Assembly (NCBI GenBank): GCA_964579675.1
Contig: CAZOIA010000119.1
Location: forward strand, 1-17,574
Source of the DNA: CAZOIA01 sp964579675
Lineage (GTDB): Bacteria > Planctomycetota > Phycisphaerae > UBA1845 > PWPN01
Direction of reading: 5' to 3'
DNA: 17,574 nucleotides
The notes under the pieces are model-generated. The model did no database searches. It was not told the origin of the DNA and saw only the letters and a list, made by a program, of their open reading frames with translations. Position 1 is the stretch's first letter, and every line of letters starts with the position of its first letter. The translations under genes and the position numbers were made by a program. Positions 1 through 6,751 of the stretch are shown here, one piece after another.

Positions 1-88
1 CTCCTTATCGGCGCGCTACGGAGAGGGGTCCGCTTCCTCACGGGCGCGGTTCGGACTCGGTGTCCGCTTCCTTACGGGCGCGGTTCGG
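1..88 (+). repeat. Partial copy of dispersed repeat, cut by window edge
   Basis: Bases 1-55 are identical to bases 164-218, a perfect 55-bp direct repeat starting CTCCTTATCGGCGCGCTACG and ending GCGGTTCGGA. Bases 62-88 repeat the last part again (GTCCGCTTCC then TACGGGCGCGGTTCGGA) with one substitution. This is the right-hand portion of the element that is seen complete at 110-218 and, in the opposite orientation, at 10294-10441. Its left end lies outside the window. It has no coding appearance. The unit GTCCGCTTCCT(C/T)ACGG is the part that varies in copy number between elements. Confidence 0.85.
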
Positions 89-109
89 ACTGTGCTACCG
101 CCTGCTGTC

Positions 110-218
110 TTTCCGAACCCCGACCGTCAGGGAGGGGAGTGTCTGAGGATGCGCCAAGGCTGCCTCCTTATCGGCGCGCTACGGAGAGGGGTCCGCTTCC
201 TCACGGGCGCGGTTCGGA
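110..218 (+). repeat. Dispersed repeat element with terminal inverted repeats, copy A
   Basis: The left end at 110-127 reads TTTCCGAACCCCGACCGT. It is identical to the reverse complement of 10424-10441, the corresponding end of the other full copy. The right end at 202-218 (CACGGGCGCGGTTCGGA) is a degenerate inverted partner. Between them are GGGAGGGGA, GATGCGCCA and CGCGCTACGGAGAGGGG blocks shared with copy B. The element is 109 bp, shorter than copy B because it has one internal CGCGCTACGGAGAGGGG unit instead of two. There is no transposase and no clear target-site duplication. It behaves like a non-autonomous, MITE-like or REP-like sequence. Confidence 0.8.
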
Positions 219-391
219 GTGTGCTGGACGACTGCGTCACCGTGCTGACTCAGTGCGCGCTGCGTCCCAGTGAAATCGACCGCGGGGGCGCCGAGGTGTG
301 ACCGACCGAGCCGCCGGAAGATACGGGGCACTGGCAAGTCCAGGTAGCGCCGAGAAGCCCAGACCGCAGCCCGCGCCCGGGCAGTTGAGAA
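219..391. other. Non-coding stretch downstream of serine hydrolase gene
   Basis: These 173 bp lie between the repeat array and the stop codon of the minus-strand serine hydrolase. I see no convincing gene. The short open frames here run through the repeats or mirror the neighbouring gene. I found no hairpin followed by a T-tract for the minus-strand transcript. Confidence 0.5.
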
Positions 392-1882
392 CTACCGCTT
401 TGATCGCGCCCGCCGGCGGCGGTCCGGCTTGGTTCCGATCCGCCTGAAAACGATGTCCCTGACTCCCTCCTGTAGAGCGGCGGCCAGGGAATTGATCCGG
501 CCGTCTTTGCCGAGGCGGAACGTGACCTTGCGGTTGGGCCCGGGCCAGGTCCCGCGAAAGAGCATGCCGAACTCATCGTGGTGCTCGTGCTTGAGCGATC
601 GCGTAATCCCGTTGTAGGTAGCTCTCAGCTTGCCGCCTTCCAATGTGACCGTCAATCGCCCGTAGCCCCGATGCTCGTACTGGCCAACGTAAGCCCGGAG
701 CGGATGTGACGTGCGACCTTCGTGCTTTCGGGACGTCCTGCGGCTCCTGGCATCGGCCCGCTTCTTGCACTCCAGCCGCTTGAGGCGAGCGCTCCAGGGT
801 ATCTCATCGGGTCCCAGGAAGCGGTCATAGACGTTGTAGGCGAGCACGCGGGTCAGCGGTGAGCGGGTAACGTTCGTGAGCACGACGACGCCGAGACGAT
901 CGTCCGGCAAGAACGATGTGCCGGCGTTGAAACCGTCCACGCACCCACCGTGCTTCAGCCGGCGACGCCCGCGATACGCCTGGACCGTCCAGCCCATCGC
1001 GTAGGAAGGATCCAGCAGCTCCTCGTACGGCTCATCCTCTTGAAACACGACCTGGGGCGTGTGGATGGTCTTGAGTGCCTGCTCACTGATGATCCGCTTG
1101 CGCCCCTTCTTGCCCCTGCTCATCTGGAACGCGACCCACCGGCACATATCCACGACGTTGGCGTTCATTGAGCCGGCCGGTCCGACCGGTACCACGTTCT
1201 CATGCGGCACGTGAACGACCCGCTTGCCCCGCCGATCATAGCCGAGGGCGAAGTCCTCGCCCTGTGCCATGGCCACGTTTGCGAACGTGACCGACGACAT
1301 GCCGAGGGGCTCGAGGATCCGCTGCCGCACGAACTGCTCCCAACTGCAGCCGGCCCGCCGTTCGATCAGCACGCCGGCGGCCATGAACATCAGGTTATTG
1401 TACTGGTAGACGCTTCGGAATAACTTGCTCGGCTCAAGATACCGCAACCGCTTGAAGAGGGCGTCACGGTCATCCGATGTCCCCGACCACACCATGTCGT
1501 GCCGAGGCAGCCCGCTGCGATGGGTCAGCAGATCGCGCGCGGTCATCAGTTTGCTGGCCACCGGGTCACGCATCCGGAACGACGGCAGGTACTCACGAAC
1601 CGGCGTGTCCCAGTCCACCTTCCCCTCGTCCACGAGAATCCCCATGGCCGTGCCCGTAAACGCCTTCGTGCACGAGCCGATGGCGAAGCACGTCCGCCCG
1701 GTCACAGGCAGGCGGCTGCCAACGTGGCGCAGCCCGTAGCCTCTGATATGAATGGGCCGACCATCCTTGACGACGCCGACCGCAACACCGGGAACGTGCC
1801 ATTCCTTCATTCGTCGCAGAACGAATGCGTCGAAGCCGCGCAGTCGCACGGCAGGGTTCCTGACCACTCGTTTCCTCCGCAT
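392..1882 (-). CDS. Serine beta-lactamase-family hydrolase (class C / esterase-peptidase type)
   Basis: This 496-residue protein has the serine beta-lactamase / penicillin-binding-like fold (Pfam Beta-lactamase). The three active-site motifs are visible in order: S70-C-T-K73 (SxxK), Y161-N-N163 (YxN) and H311-G-G313 (the KTG-equivalent HGG). After about residue 360 there is a basic linker and a C-terminal beta-rich region resembling the accessory domain common in this family. The family includes esterases, D-aminopeptidases and D,D-peptidases, so the name does not imply antibiotic resistance. I see no N-terminal signal peptide, so a cytoplasmic location is likely. The start is supported by AAGAGGAT placed just upstream of ATG. 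It is the last of four consecutive minus-strand genes, 72 bp after the amidotransferase-like gene. Substrate is unknown; a D-amino-acid peptide or ester is plausible from the neighbours. Confidence 0.85.
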   Translation of the reverse strand: MRRKRVVRNPAVRLRGFDAFVLRRMKEWHVPGVAVGVVKDGRPIHIRGYGLRHVGSRLPVTGRTCFAIGSCTKAFTGTAMGILVDEGKVDWDTPVREYLPSFRMRDPVASKLMTARDLLTHRSGLPRHDMVWSGTSDDRDALFKRLRYLEPSKLFRSVYQYNNLMFMAAGVLIERRAGCSWEQFVRQRILEPLGMSSVTFANVAMAQGEDFALGYDRRGKRVVHVPHENVVPVGPAGSMNANVVDMCRWVAFQMSRGKKGRKRIISEQALKTIHTPQVVFQEDEPYEELLDPSYAMGWTVQAYRGRRRLKHGGCVDGFNAGTSFLPDDRLGVVVLTNVTRSPLTRVLAYNVYDRFLGPDEIPWSARLKRLECKKRADARSRRTSRKHEGRTSHPLRAYVGQYEHRGYGRLTVTLEGGKLRATYNGITRSLKHEHHDEFGMLFRGTWPGPNRKVTFRLGKDGRINSLAAALQEGVRDIVFRRIGTKPDRRRRARSKR

Positions 1883-1954
1883 GCTGATCCTCTTGTATCA
1901 ATCTGGAGATGTCATCCCCCGACCCATACCGGCCGTTGTGCCGGAAGGCCCGCG

Positions 1955-2680
1955 TCAGTGATTGGCAGCCTCGACCAGTGCGTCGAACAGGCGTTGTTGA
2001 ACGGGGTCGTCGGGCATGTCTTCAGGATGCCATTGGACCCCGAGGCAAAACCGGCGCCGGGGATCCTCGACCGCTTCGACAAGTCCGTCATCCGACCATG
2101 CCGTCGGCACCAGGTTTCGACCGATCCGGTCGATGCCCTGATGATGCCAACTGTTGACCGTCAGCCATTCGGTTCCGGCAATACGGCGAGCGAGGCTTCC
2201 TTCCGCAAGACGGATCCGATGCTTGAGAAAACTCTTGCGCTGCGGGTCACGGTGAACCACGTCTGGAGCGAATCCGCGATCAGGCAGGTGCTGGTGGAGC
2301 GTCCCGCCGCGATGGACGTTCCATTGCTGGATGCCCGCGCAGACGGCTAGTACCGGCAGCTCCCGCTCGTCGGCTAACTCGGCCACGCAGAAGTCCGAAG
2401 CCACGCGGCGGGGCAGGATCAGCTCCGTGGCCGGATGGCACTTGGCCCCGTAGCGCTCCGGGGGCACGTCGTCGGCGCCGCTGAAAACGACGGCATCGAG
2501 GTCCTCGAGCTCGCGGAGCAAAAGGTCGCGATCTTCGGTGGGTATGATGACCGCCGGCTCGCCGCCCGCTCGCCGGATCATGTCGCAGAATCGGATGTCC
2601 AGCTTCAGCCGCGGCGCCTCCGTTCCGTCCTCACGCCGGTTGATGCTGAACCCGCTGGTCACGCCGATTCGCAACGGCAT
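1955..2680 (-). CDS. Gamma-glutamyl-gamma-aminobutyrate hydrolase-like (class I glutamine amidotransferase fold)
   Basis: This 241-residue protein resembles the PuuD / peptidase C26 family, which hydrolyses gamma-glutamyl amide bonds. The catalytic triad is visible: nucleophile C114 in LAVCAGIQ, followed by NVHRGGTLHQHL, and H218 and E220 in VQWHPE. NSWHHQGI near residues 176-183 is also typical of the family. The nucleophile elbow reads C-A-G rather than the more usual C-R-G. The chosen start (MPLRIGVTSG) has GAGAAGAGGA about 8 nt upstream; an upstream in-frame start would add 18 poorly conserved residues. It lies 309 bp downstream of the M19 peptidase and 72 bp before the serine hydrolase. 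In puu pathways this family acts on gamma-glutamyl-GABA, but no puuA, puuB or puuC homologue is here, so I do not use that symbol. Confidence 0.88.
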   Translation of the reverse strand: MPLRIGVTSGFSINRREDGTEAPRLKLDIRFCDMIRRAGGEPAVIIPTEDRDLLLRELEDLDAVVFSGADDVPPERYGAKCHPATELILPRRVASDFCVAELADERELPVLAVCAGIQQWNVHRGGTLHQHLPDRGFAPDVVHRDPQRKSFLKHRIRLAEGSLARRIAGTEWLTVNSWHHQGIDRIGRNLVPTAWSDDGLVEAVEDPRRRFCLGVQWHPEDMPDDPVQQRLFDALVEAANH

Positions 2681-2989
2681 CGCATACGTCCTCTTCTCGC
2701 CGGCCTGAGGCAATCGCCTCCTGACGCGGCGCACGCCGTGTCATTGTCGAGCCAGCCGGGGCAGCGTCACATACTGCCAGTGGGCCCGGAATGAGCCGAC
2801 CAGATTATCGCCGCTGAGATCGGCCGCCAAGTCCCGGGCCGGGGCCAACCGATTGTGCCAGGGCTATCGCACCTGAATCGGTCAAAGCCGTCCGGCGGCA
2901 CACACGCCGCGAGGGAGCACCGGGCTCACAAAGCCCGGCTCGGAGCCGTTATCCGCGCTAAGTGCGTGCAGGATGAACGCGGGTATTCC
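2681..2989. other. Intergenic gap between peptidase and amidotransferase-like gene
   Basis: This 309-bp gap in a co-directional minus-strand gene set holds no convincing gene. A 7-bp perfect hairpin with a 5-nt loop (CCGGGCT / AGCCCGG, 2920-2938) lies about 50 bp beyond the peptidase stop codon on its transcript. It lacks a T-tract, so it could slow or stabilise the transcript, but I do not call it a terminator. The minus-strand motif GAGAAGAGGA at the left edge is the ribosome binding site of the next gene. I saw no good -35/-10 pair, so whether the four genes form one operon is open. Confidence 0.5.
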
Positions 2990-4159
2990 TCAGGCTTGGA
3001 TTCCGGCGGATCCATTTCCCCGCCCGGCCTCCTGCTCGGCACGTCGGAGGACGCGAAGCAGGTTCTGGCCCAGTATCTTGCGAATGCGCGGCTCGTCGTA
3101 CCCGCGGTCCAGCAGCCCCTGCGTGAGGTAGGGATACGATGAAACGTCGTCCAGTTGCTCAGGCAGCGTGCTGACCCCATCGAAATCCGCACCGACCCCG
3201 ACATGGTCCACGCCCGCCACGCGAACGATATGGTCGATGTGATCGACCACCTTGTGGACGGTCCCCCGGGGAATCGGATGCTCATCCTTCCAGTGTTGAT
3301 ACGCCCGCTGGTATTCTTCCTCGTTCGGGTGCGCTGCACGGAGTGTCCTGCTCACGTCGGACTGCTGGTCCATGATCCGGGCCGCTCCCGGCTCGATGTA
3401 ACCCGAGAAGAAGTTGACCATCACCAGCCCGCCATTGTCCGCGATGCGTTTCAGCAGCGCGTCCGGCAGGTTGCGGGGATGCGCAGCGACGGCGGCTGCC
3501 GACGAATGCGACGCGATGACCGGCGCCCGGCTGACGCGAAGCACCGCCTCGGCCGCCTCGACCGACACGTGCGAGATGTCCGCCAGCATGCCCAGCCGGT
3601 TCATCTCCCGCACGACCTCTTGGCCGAACAACGTCAGGCCGCCGTGTCGTGGCCGGTCGGTCGCGGAGTCGCACCAGTCGGTCGTCTCTCCATGGGTCAG
3701 CGTCAGATACAAGGCCCCAAGGGCAGAGAACGACCGCAGCACGCCCAGAGAGTTCTCGATCGACCGGCCGCCTTCGACGCCGATCAGCGACGCGATCTTG
3801 CCCTGGGCTCGGATGTGCTCGATCTCCTCGGCGCCGTGCGCGATCGCGAACGTCTCGGGATACCGGAGAGCCAGACCGTGAATCAGATCGATTTGCCCCA
3901 GCGCGCAAGCGGCCGGGCTGACCCCGTGCGGCGGCGTGGGCGGCACGTAGGCGGCCCAGAACTGCGCTCCGACCCCGCCCGCAATGAGACGGGGGATGTC
4001 GGTATGAAGTCCCGGCTGTGGTCGGGCCAGATCCACAGGCCTGTCGCCGGAGTCCGCCTGCTTGTACAGCCTCCATGCCAAGTCGTTATGGCCATCGATC
4101 ACCAGGCAGGATCGATGTAGACGAAGTGCTTGCTCGGATAGGACTACGCTTGCAGGCAT
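2990..4159 (-). CDS. Membrane-dipeptidase-type metallopeptidase (peptidase family M19)
   Basis: This 389-residue protein belongs to peptidase family M19 (renal dipeptidase), a binuclear-zinc amidohydrolase-superfamily enzyme that cleaves dipeptides and tolerates a D-residue at the C-terminal position. All metal ligands are visible at family-like spacing: H24-N-D26 in IDGHNDL, the bridging E129 in GVEGGRS, H197 in ISHVS and H218 in IASHSS, plus D325 in GADFDG as the catalytic acid. Length is normal for bacterial M19 proteins and I see no signal peptide. The start is fixed by translational coupling: the acetyltransferase stop is followed by one base and then this ATG (TGAAATG). Longer in-frame starts would run through the upstream gene. 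Dipeptides from wall turnover or diet are plausible substrates. Confidence 0.95.
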   Translation of the reverse strand: MPASVVLSEQALRLHRSCLVIDGHNDLAWRLYKQADSGDRPVDLARPQPGLHTDIPRLIAGGVGAQFWAAYVPPTPPHGVSPAACALGQIDLIHGLALRYPETFAIAHGAEEIEHIRAQGKIASLIGVEGGRSIENSLGVLRSFSALGALYLTLTHGETTDWCDSATDRPRHGGLTLFGQEVVREMNRLGMLADISHVSVEAAEAVLRVSRAPVIASHSSAAAVAAHPRNLPDALLKRIADNGGLVMVNFFSGYIEPGAARIMDQQSDVSRTLRAAHPNEEEYQRAYQHWKDEHPIPRGTVHKVVDHIDHIVRVAGVDHVGVGADFDGVSTLPEQLDDVSSYPYLTQGLLDRGYDEPRIRKILGQNLLRVLRRAEQEAGRGNGSAGIQA

Positions 4160-4160
4160 T

Positions 4161-4685
4161 TCATCCCGCCCGCTCTCGACGCGCACCGGCACGCGACCCA
4201 TCTTCCGGCCCCGCCAGGATAGACCAGTCACACTCGTACAGCAGATGCCCGGAACGTCGGAGCCCGAGGCATTCATAAACTCTCATCGCCTGGTGGTTGT
4301 CGCCGTCCACGTACAGTCGTAGACCACAGACGCCGGACTGCCGTCGAGCCAATGTCTCGACGTGACGGTACAGCACGCTGAACACGCCGCGTCGCCTGAA
4401 ATCCGGGCGGACGTACAGACTCTGCATCCACCAGAACACACCTGCCCGCCAGTCGCTCCACTCGTAGGTGAGCATGATCTGGCCGACAACCTCGTCGTTG
4501 GCCTCGGCGAGGAGATACCGGCACAGCTCGGGCCGGTTCAGTGCCTGTTCCACGCCGGCGCGGACCACCGAACGATCCAGACGCTTGCCTTCCGTTTCCA
4601 GGGCCATAGCGCAGTTGAATTCGGCAATCTGCGTCACGTCAGCCGATCGCGCATCGCGAATATGGAAAGAGTCCTCATGTTCCAT
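4161..4685 (-). CDS. GNAT-family N-acetyltransferase
   Basis: This 174-residue protein has the GCN5-related acetyltransferase fold, which transfers an acetyl group from acetyl-CoA to an amine. Diagnostic features are MQSLYVRPDFRRRGVFSVLY (about 87-106), i.e. beta4 followed by the CoA pyrophosphate-binding loop RRRGVF, and later DGDNHQAMRVYECLGL, the usual N-x-x-A-x-x-x-Y-x-x-x-G end of the fold. The start at MEHEDSF has AGGG close upstream; an upstream alternative adds 13 residues with no better ribosome site. It is the first gene of the minus-strand set and is coupled to the M19 peptidase by a 1-nt gap. Acceptor is unknown. Acetylation of free amino acids or peptides would fit beside the divergent deacylase, but that is inference. 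Confidence 0.9.
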   Translation of the reverse strand: MEHEDSFHIRDARSADVTQIAEFNCAMALETEGKRLDRSVVRAGVEQALNRPELCRYLLAEANDEVVGQIMLTYEWSDWRAGVFWWMQSLYVRPDFRRRGVFSVLYRHVETLARRQSGVCGLRLYVDGDNHQAMRVYECLGLRRSGHLLYECDWSILAGPEDGSRAGARRERAG

Positions 4686-5007
4686 GGCTGCCCTGCGGTG
4701 ATTGATGGCCTTTCGATGGCACATGGACTGTCACGCGAGCCCATGAGCACCTTCCATCGTGCACAGCGTACAGGGGTTCGGGGATTATCGCCAACGTCCG
4801 CGCGCTGTTGCCGACGGTCCGGTATCCATCGGGTGGGCCCGGGGCGTGAACGAACAGCCGGATTAACAGGCCGGGATTCAGCGGCCAACGGCGCCGGGTC
4901 CCGGGGGCTGGACGCATGTGGTCGGTCTCGGCAACAATACCGTCGCGTAGTGGTGGGCCCGGGTAAGCCTCCTCATCTTTGGGGCACTGGCGGAGGGTGC
5001 TTTTGTC
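4686..5007. promoter_or_regulatory. Divergent intergenic region with a 12-bp direct repeat
   Basis: This 322-bp space separates the minus-strand GNAT/peptidase set from the plus-strand deacylase, so it should hold both promoters. A minus-strand GATAAT (plus-strand ATTATC, 4784-4789) is a possible -10 for the GNAT gene, without a clear -35. GGTGGGCCCGGG occurs twice in the same orientation, at 4832-4843 and 4952-4963, 120 bp apart, and could be a binding site. The deacylase ribosome site GGAGGG lies at about 4992-4997, roughly 10 nt before its ATG. No gene is supported here. Confidence 0.35.
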
Positions 5008-6642
5008 ATGGCCGAATGCGACCTGCTCATCCGAAATGGGACGATCTATGACGGTTCGGGGGCGAACCCGTTCTCGGGGGACGTCGCGGTTGACGGGGAC
5101 AGGATTACCGCGGCGGGGTCCCTGCCCGGCGTCCGCGGGCGAACCGAGATCGACGCCGCCGGTCTGGCCGTGGCCCCGGGCTTCATCAACATGCTGAGCT
5201 GGGCGAACGAATCGCTGATCGAGGACGGGCGGTCCCAGAGCGACATCCGGCAGGGCGTCACCCTCGAAGTGCTCGGCGAGGGCAGTTCCATGGGCCCACT
5301 CAACCCCGCCATGAAAGAAGAGATGCGCCAGCGTCAAGGCGACATTCAGTACGAAGTCGCATGGACGACGCTCGGAGGATACCTCGCCTGGCTCGCGGAT
5401 CGGGGCATCTCCTGCAATGTGGCCTCGTTTGTCGGGGCAACCACGGTCCGCGTCCACACCATCGGATATCACGACCGGCGAGCGACCGCGGCCGAGCTCG
5501 ATGCCATGCGCGACCTTGTACGGCAAGCCATGGAGGAAGGTGCCCTCGGCGTCTCCTCCGCGCTGATCTACACGCCGGCCGCTTTTGCCGATACCAACGA
5601 ACTGATTGCTCTCGCCCAGGTCGCTGCGCAATACAACGGCATGTACATCTCCCACATCCGCAATGAAGGGGATCAACTGCTCGAGGCACTGGAGGAGTTC
5701 TTCACCATTGCCCGCAGCGCAGGCGTTCGCGCCGAGGTGTATCATCTCAAGGCCTCCGGAGGCGGCAACTGGCACAAGCTGGATCAGGTCTTCGAGAGAA
5801 TCGAGGCCGCCCGGGCTCAGGGCCTGCAGGTCACCGCAGACATCTACCCCTACCACGCGAGTTCCACCGGTCTGGACGCGACGATGCCGCCGTGGGTTCA
5901 GGAGGGCGGACATCGGGCGTGGGTCCAGCGGCTCAAGGATCCGGCCACGCGGCGGCGCCTGGTCCGCGAGATGAGATTTCCGAGGGGCGACTGGGATGCC
6001 GGGCTCAAGTGCGTCGGCTCGGCCGAGAATGTCCTGCTCGTCGGCTTTCGCAATCAGGCGCTGCGAGACCTGACCGGCAAAACGCTGGCTGAAGTCGCCG
6101 CGATGCGAAGCCGGTCGCCGGAGGAAACGGCCATGGACCTCGTGATCGAGGATGACAGCCGCGTCGGGGCCGTCTTCTTCTCGATGTCGGAGGACAACAT
6201 CCGCAAGAAGATTCAGCAGCCATGGCTAAGCTTCTGCTCGGATTCCGGATCCCTCGCCCCTGAAGGCGTGTTCCTGAATCGAAACCCGCACCCGCGGGCG
6301 TACGGCTCGTTTGCCCGGCTGCTGGGCAGGTACGTGCGCGAAGAAGGGTTGATTCCTCTGGAGGAAGCGATCCGCCGGCTGACGTCGTTCCCGGCCGAGA
6401 ACCTCAAGCTCGACTGCCGCGGCCGGCTGGCACCGGGCTGCTTCGCCGATATCGTCGTCTTCGACCCGGAGACAATTGCCGACCATGCCACCTTCGCCAG
6501 GCCGCACCAGTACGCGACGGGCGTCCGGCACGTTTTCGTCAACGGGGTGCAGGTGCTCGAAGACGGCGAGCATACCGGGGCCACGCCCGGTCGAGTCGTT
6601 TACGGCCCCGGAGCCCGAATGCGGCGGGGAAGTCGCCGGTAG
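5008..6642 (+). CDS. D-aminoacylase-like amidohydrolase (N-acyl-D-amino-acid deacylase family), atypical metal site
   Basis: This 544-residue protein is related to N-acyl-D-amino-acid deacylases, which release free D-amino acids. The N-terminal beta-sandwich (LLIRNGTIYDGSG, GDVAVDGDRI) leads into the barrel, and the family signatures YISHIRNEG (H216), EVYHLKASG (H246), FCSDSG (D412) and HPRAYGSFARLLGRYVREE (H428 onward) are intact. LDCRGRLAPGCFADIVVFDP closes the C-terminal sandwich. However, where typical members have GFIDxHxH, this protein reads GFINMLSW (58-65), and where they have the metal-ligand Cys (GNCG) it reads LGEGSS (89-94). H216, H246 and D412 are close in position to H220, H250 and D366 of the classic enzyme. 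It is divergent from the GNAT/peptidase genes and convergent with carB. Whether it is a D-aminoacylase in activity is uncertain. Confidence 0.88.
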   Translation: MAECDLLIRNGTIYDGSGANPFSGDVAVDGDRITAAGSLPGVRGRTEIDAAGLAVAPGFINMLSWANESLIEDGRSQSDIRQGVTLEVLGEGSSMGPLNPAMKEEMRQRQGDIQYEVAWTTLGGYLAWLADRGISCNVASFVGATTVRVHTIGYHDRRATAAELDAMRDLVRQAMEEGALGVSSALIYTPAAFADTNELIALAQVAAQYNGMYISHIRNEGDQLLEALEEFFTIARSAGVRAEVYHLKASGGGNWHKLDQVFERIEAARAQGLQVTADIYPYHASSTGLDATMPPWVQEGGHRAWVQRLKDPATRRRLVREMRFPRGDWDAGLKCVGSAENVLLVGFRNQALRDLTGKTLAEVAAMRSRSPEETAMDLVIEDDSRVGAVFFSMSEDNIRKKIQQPWLSFCSDSGSLAPEGVFLNRNPHPRAYGSFARLLGRYVREEGLIPLEEAIRRLTSFPAENLKLDCRGRLAPGCFADIVVFDPETIADHATFARPHQYATGVRHVFVNGVQVLEDGEHTGATPGRVVYGPGARMRRGSRR

Positions 6643-6751
6643 GCATCCTTGCGGCGCGATGACAAAGCCGATCATCCGGTCATGCACGCGCGGCACGGGC
6701 CCGCCGCGCACGATTCTCCCGGCGCTGACGCTGCCTCCGACCAGTTGGGGA
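6643..6751. terminator. Convergent gap with GC-rich hairpin
   Basis: This 109-bp gap separates the convergent deacylase and carB stop codons. It contains a perfect 7-bp hairpin (GCGCGGC at 6688-6694, GCCGCGC at 6703-6709, 8-nt loop ACGGGCCC). There is no T-tract on either side, so this is at most a candidate bidirectional terminator. Confidence 0.35.

Noticed and set aside
1..218. CRISPR-like array at the left edge
   Set aside because: Repeats are contiguous or nested without regular unique spacers; no cas genes.
92..301. Open frame through the left-edge repeat array
   Set aside because: It is the repeat element read in one frame; the same repeat gives different peptides elsewhere, and no ribosome site or family is seen.
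1499..2350. Long plus-strand open frame antisense to the serine hydrolase and amidotransferase-like genes
   Set aside because: It mirrors two recognised genes; high GC creates long antisense frames.
2920..2938. Hairpin after the M19 peptidase as a terminator
   Set aside because: Stem is perfect but short, with no T-tract and the next gene runs in the same direction; kept only as a note in the gap entry.
4675..5913. Long minus-strand frame antisense to the deacylase start and intergenic region
   Set aside because: It overlaps a recognised gene on the other strand and shows no family signature.
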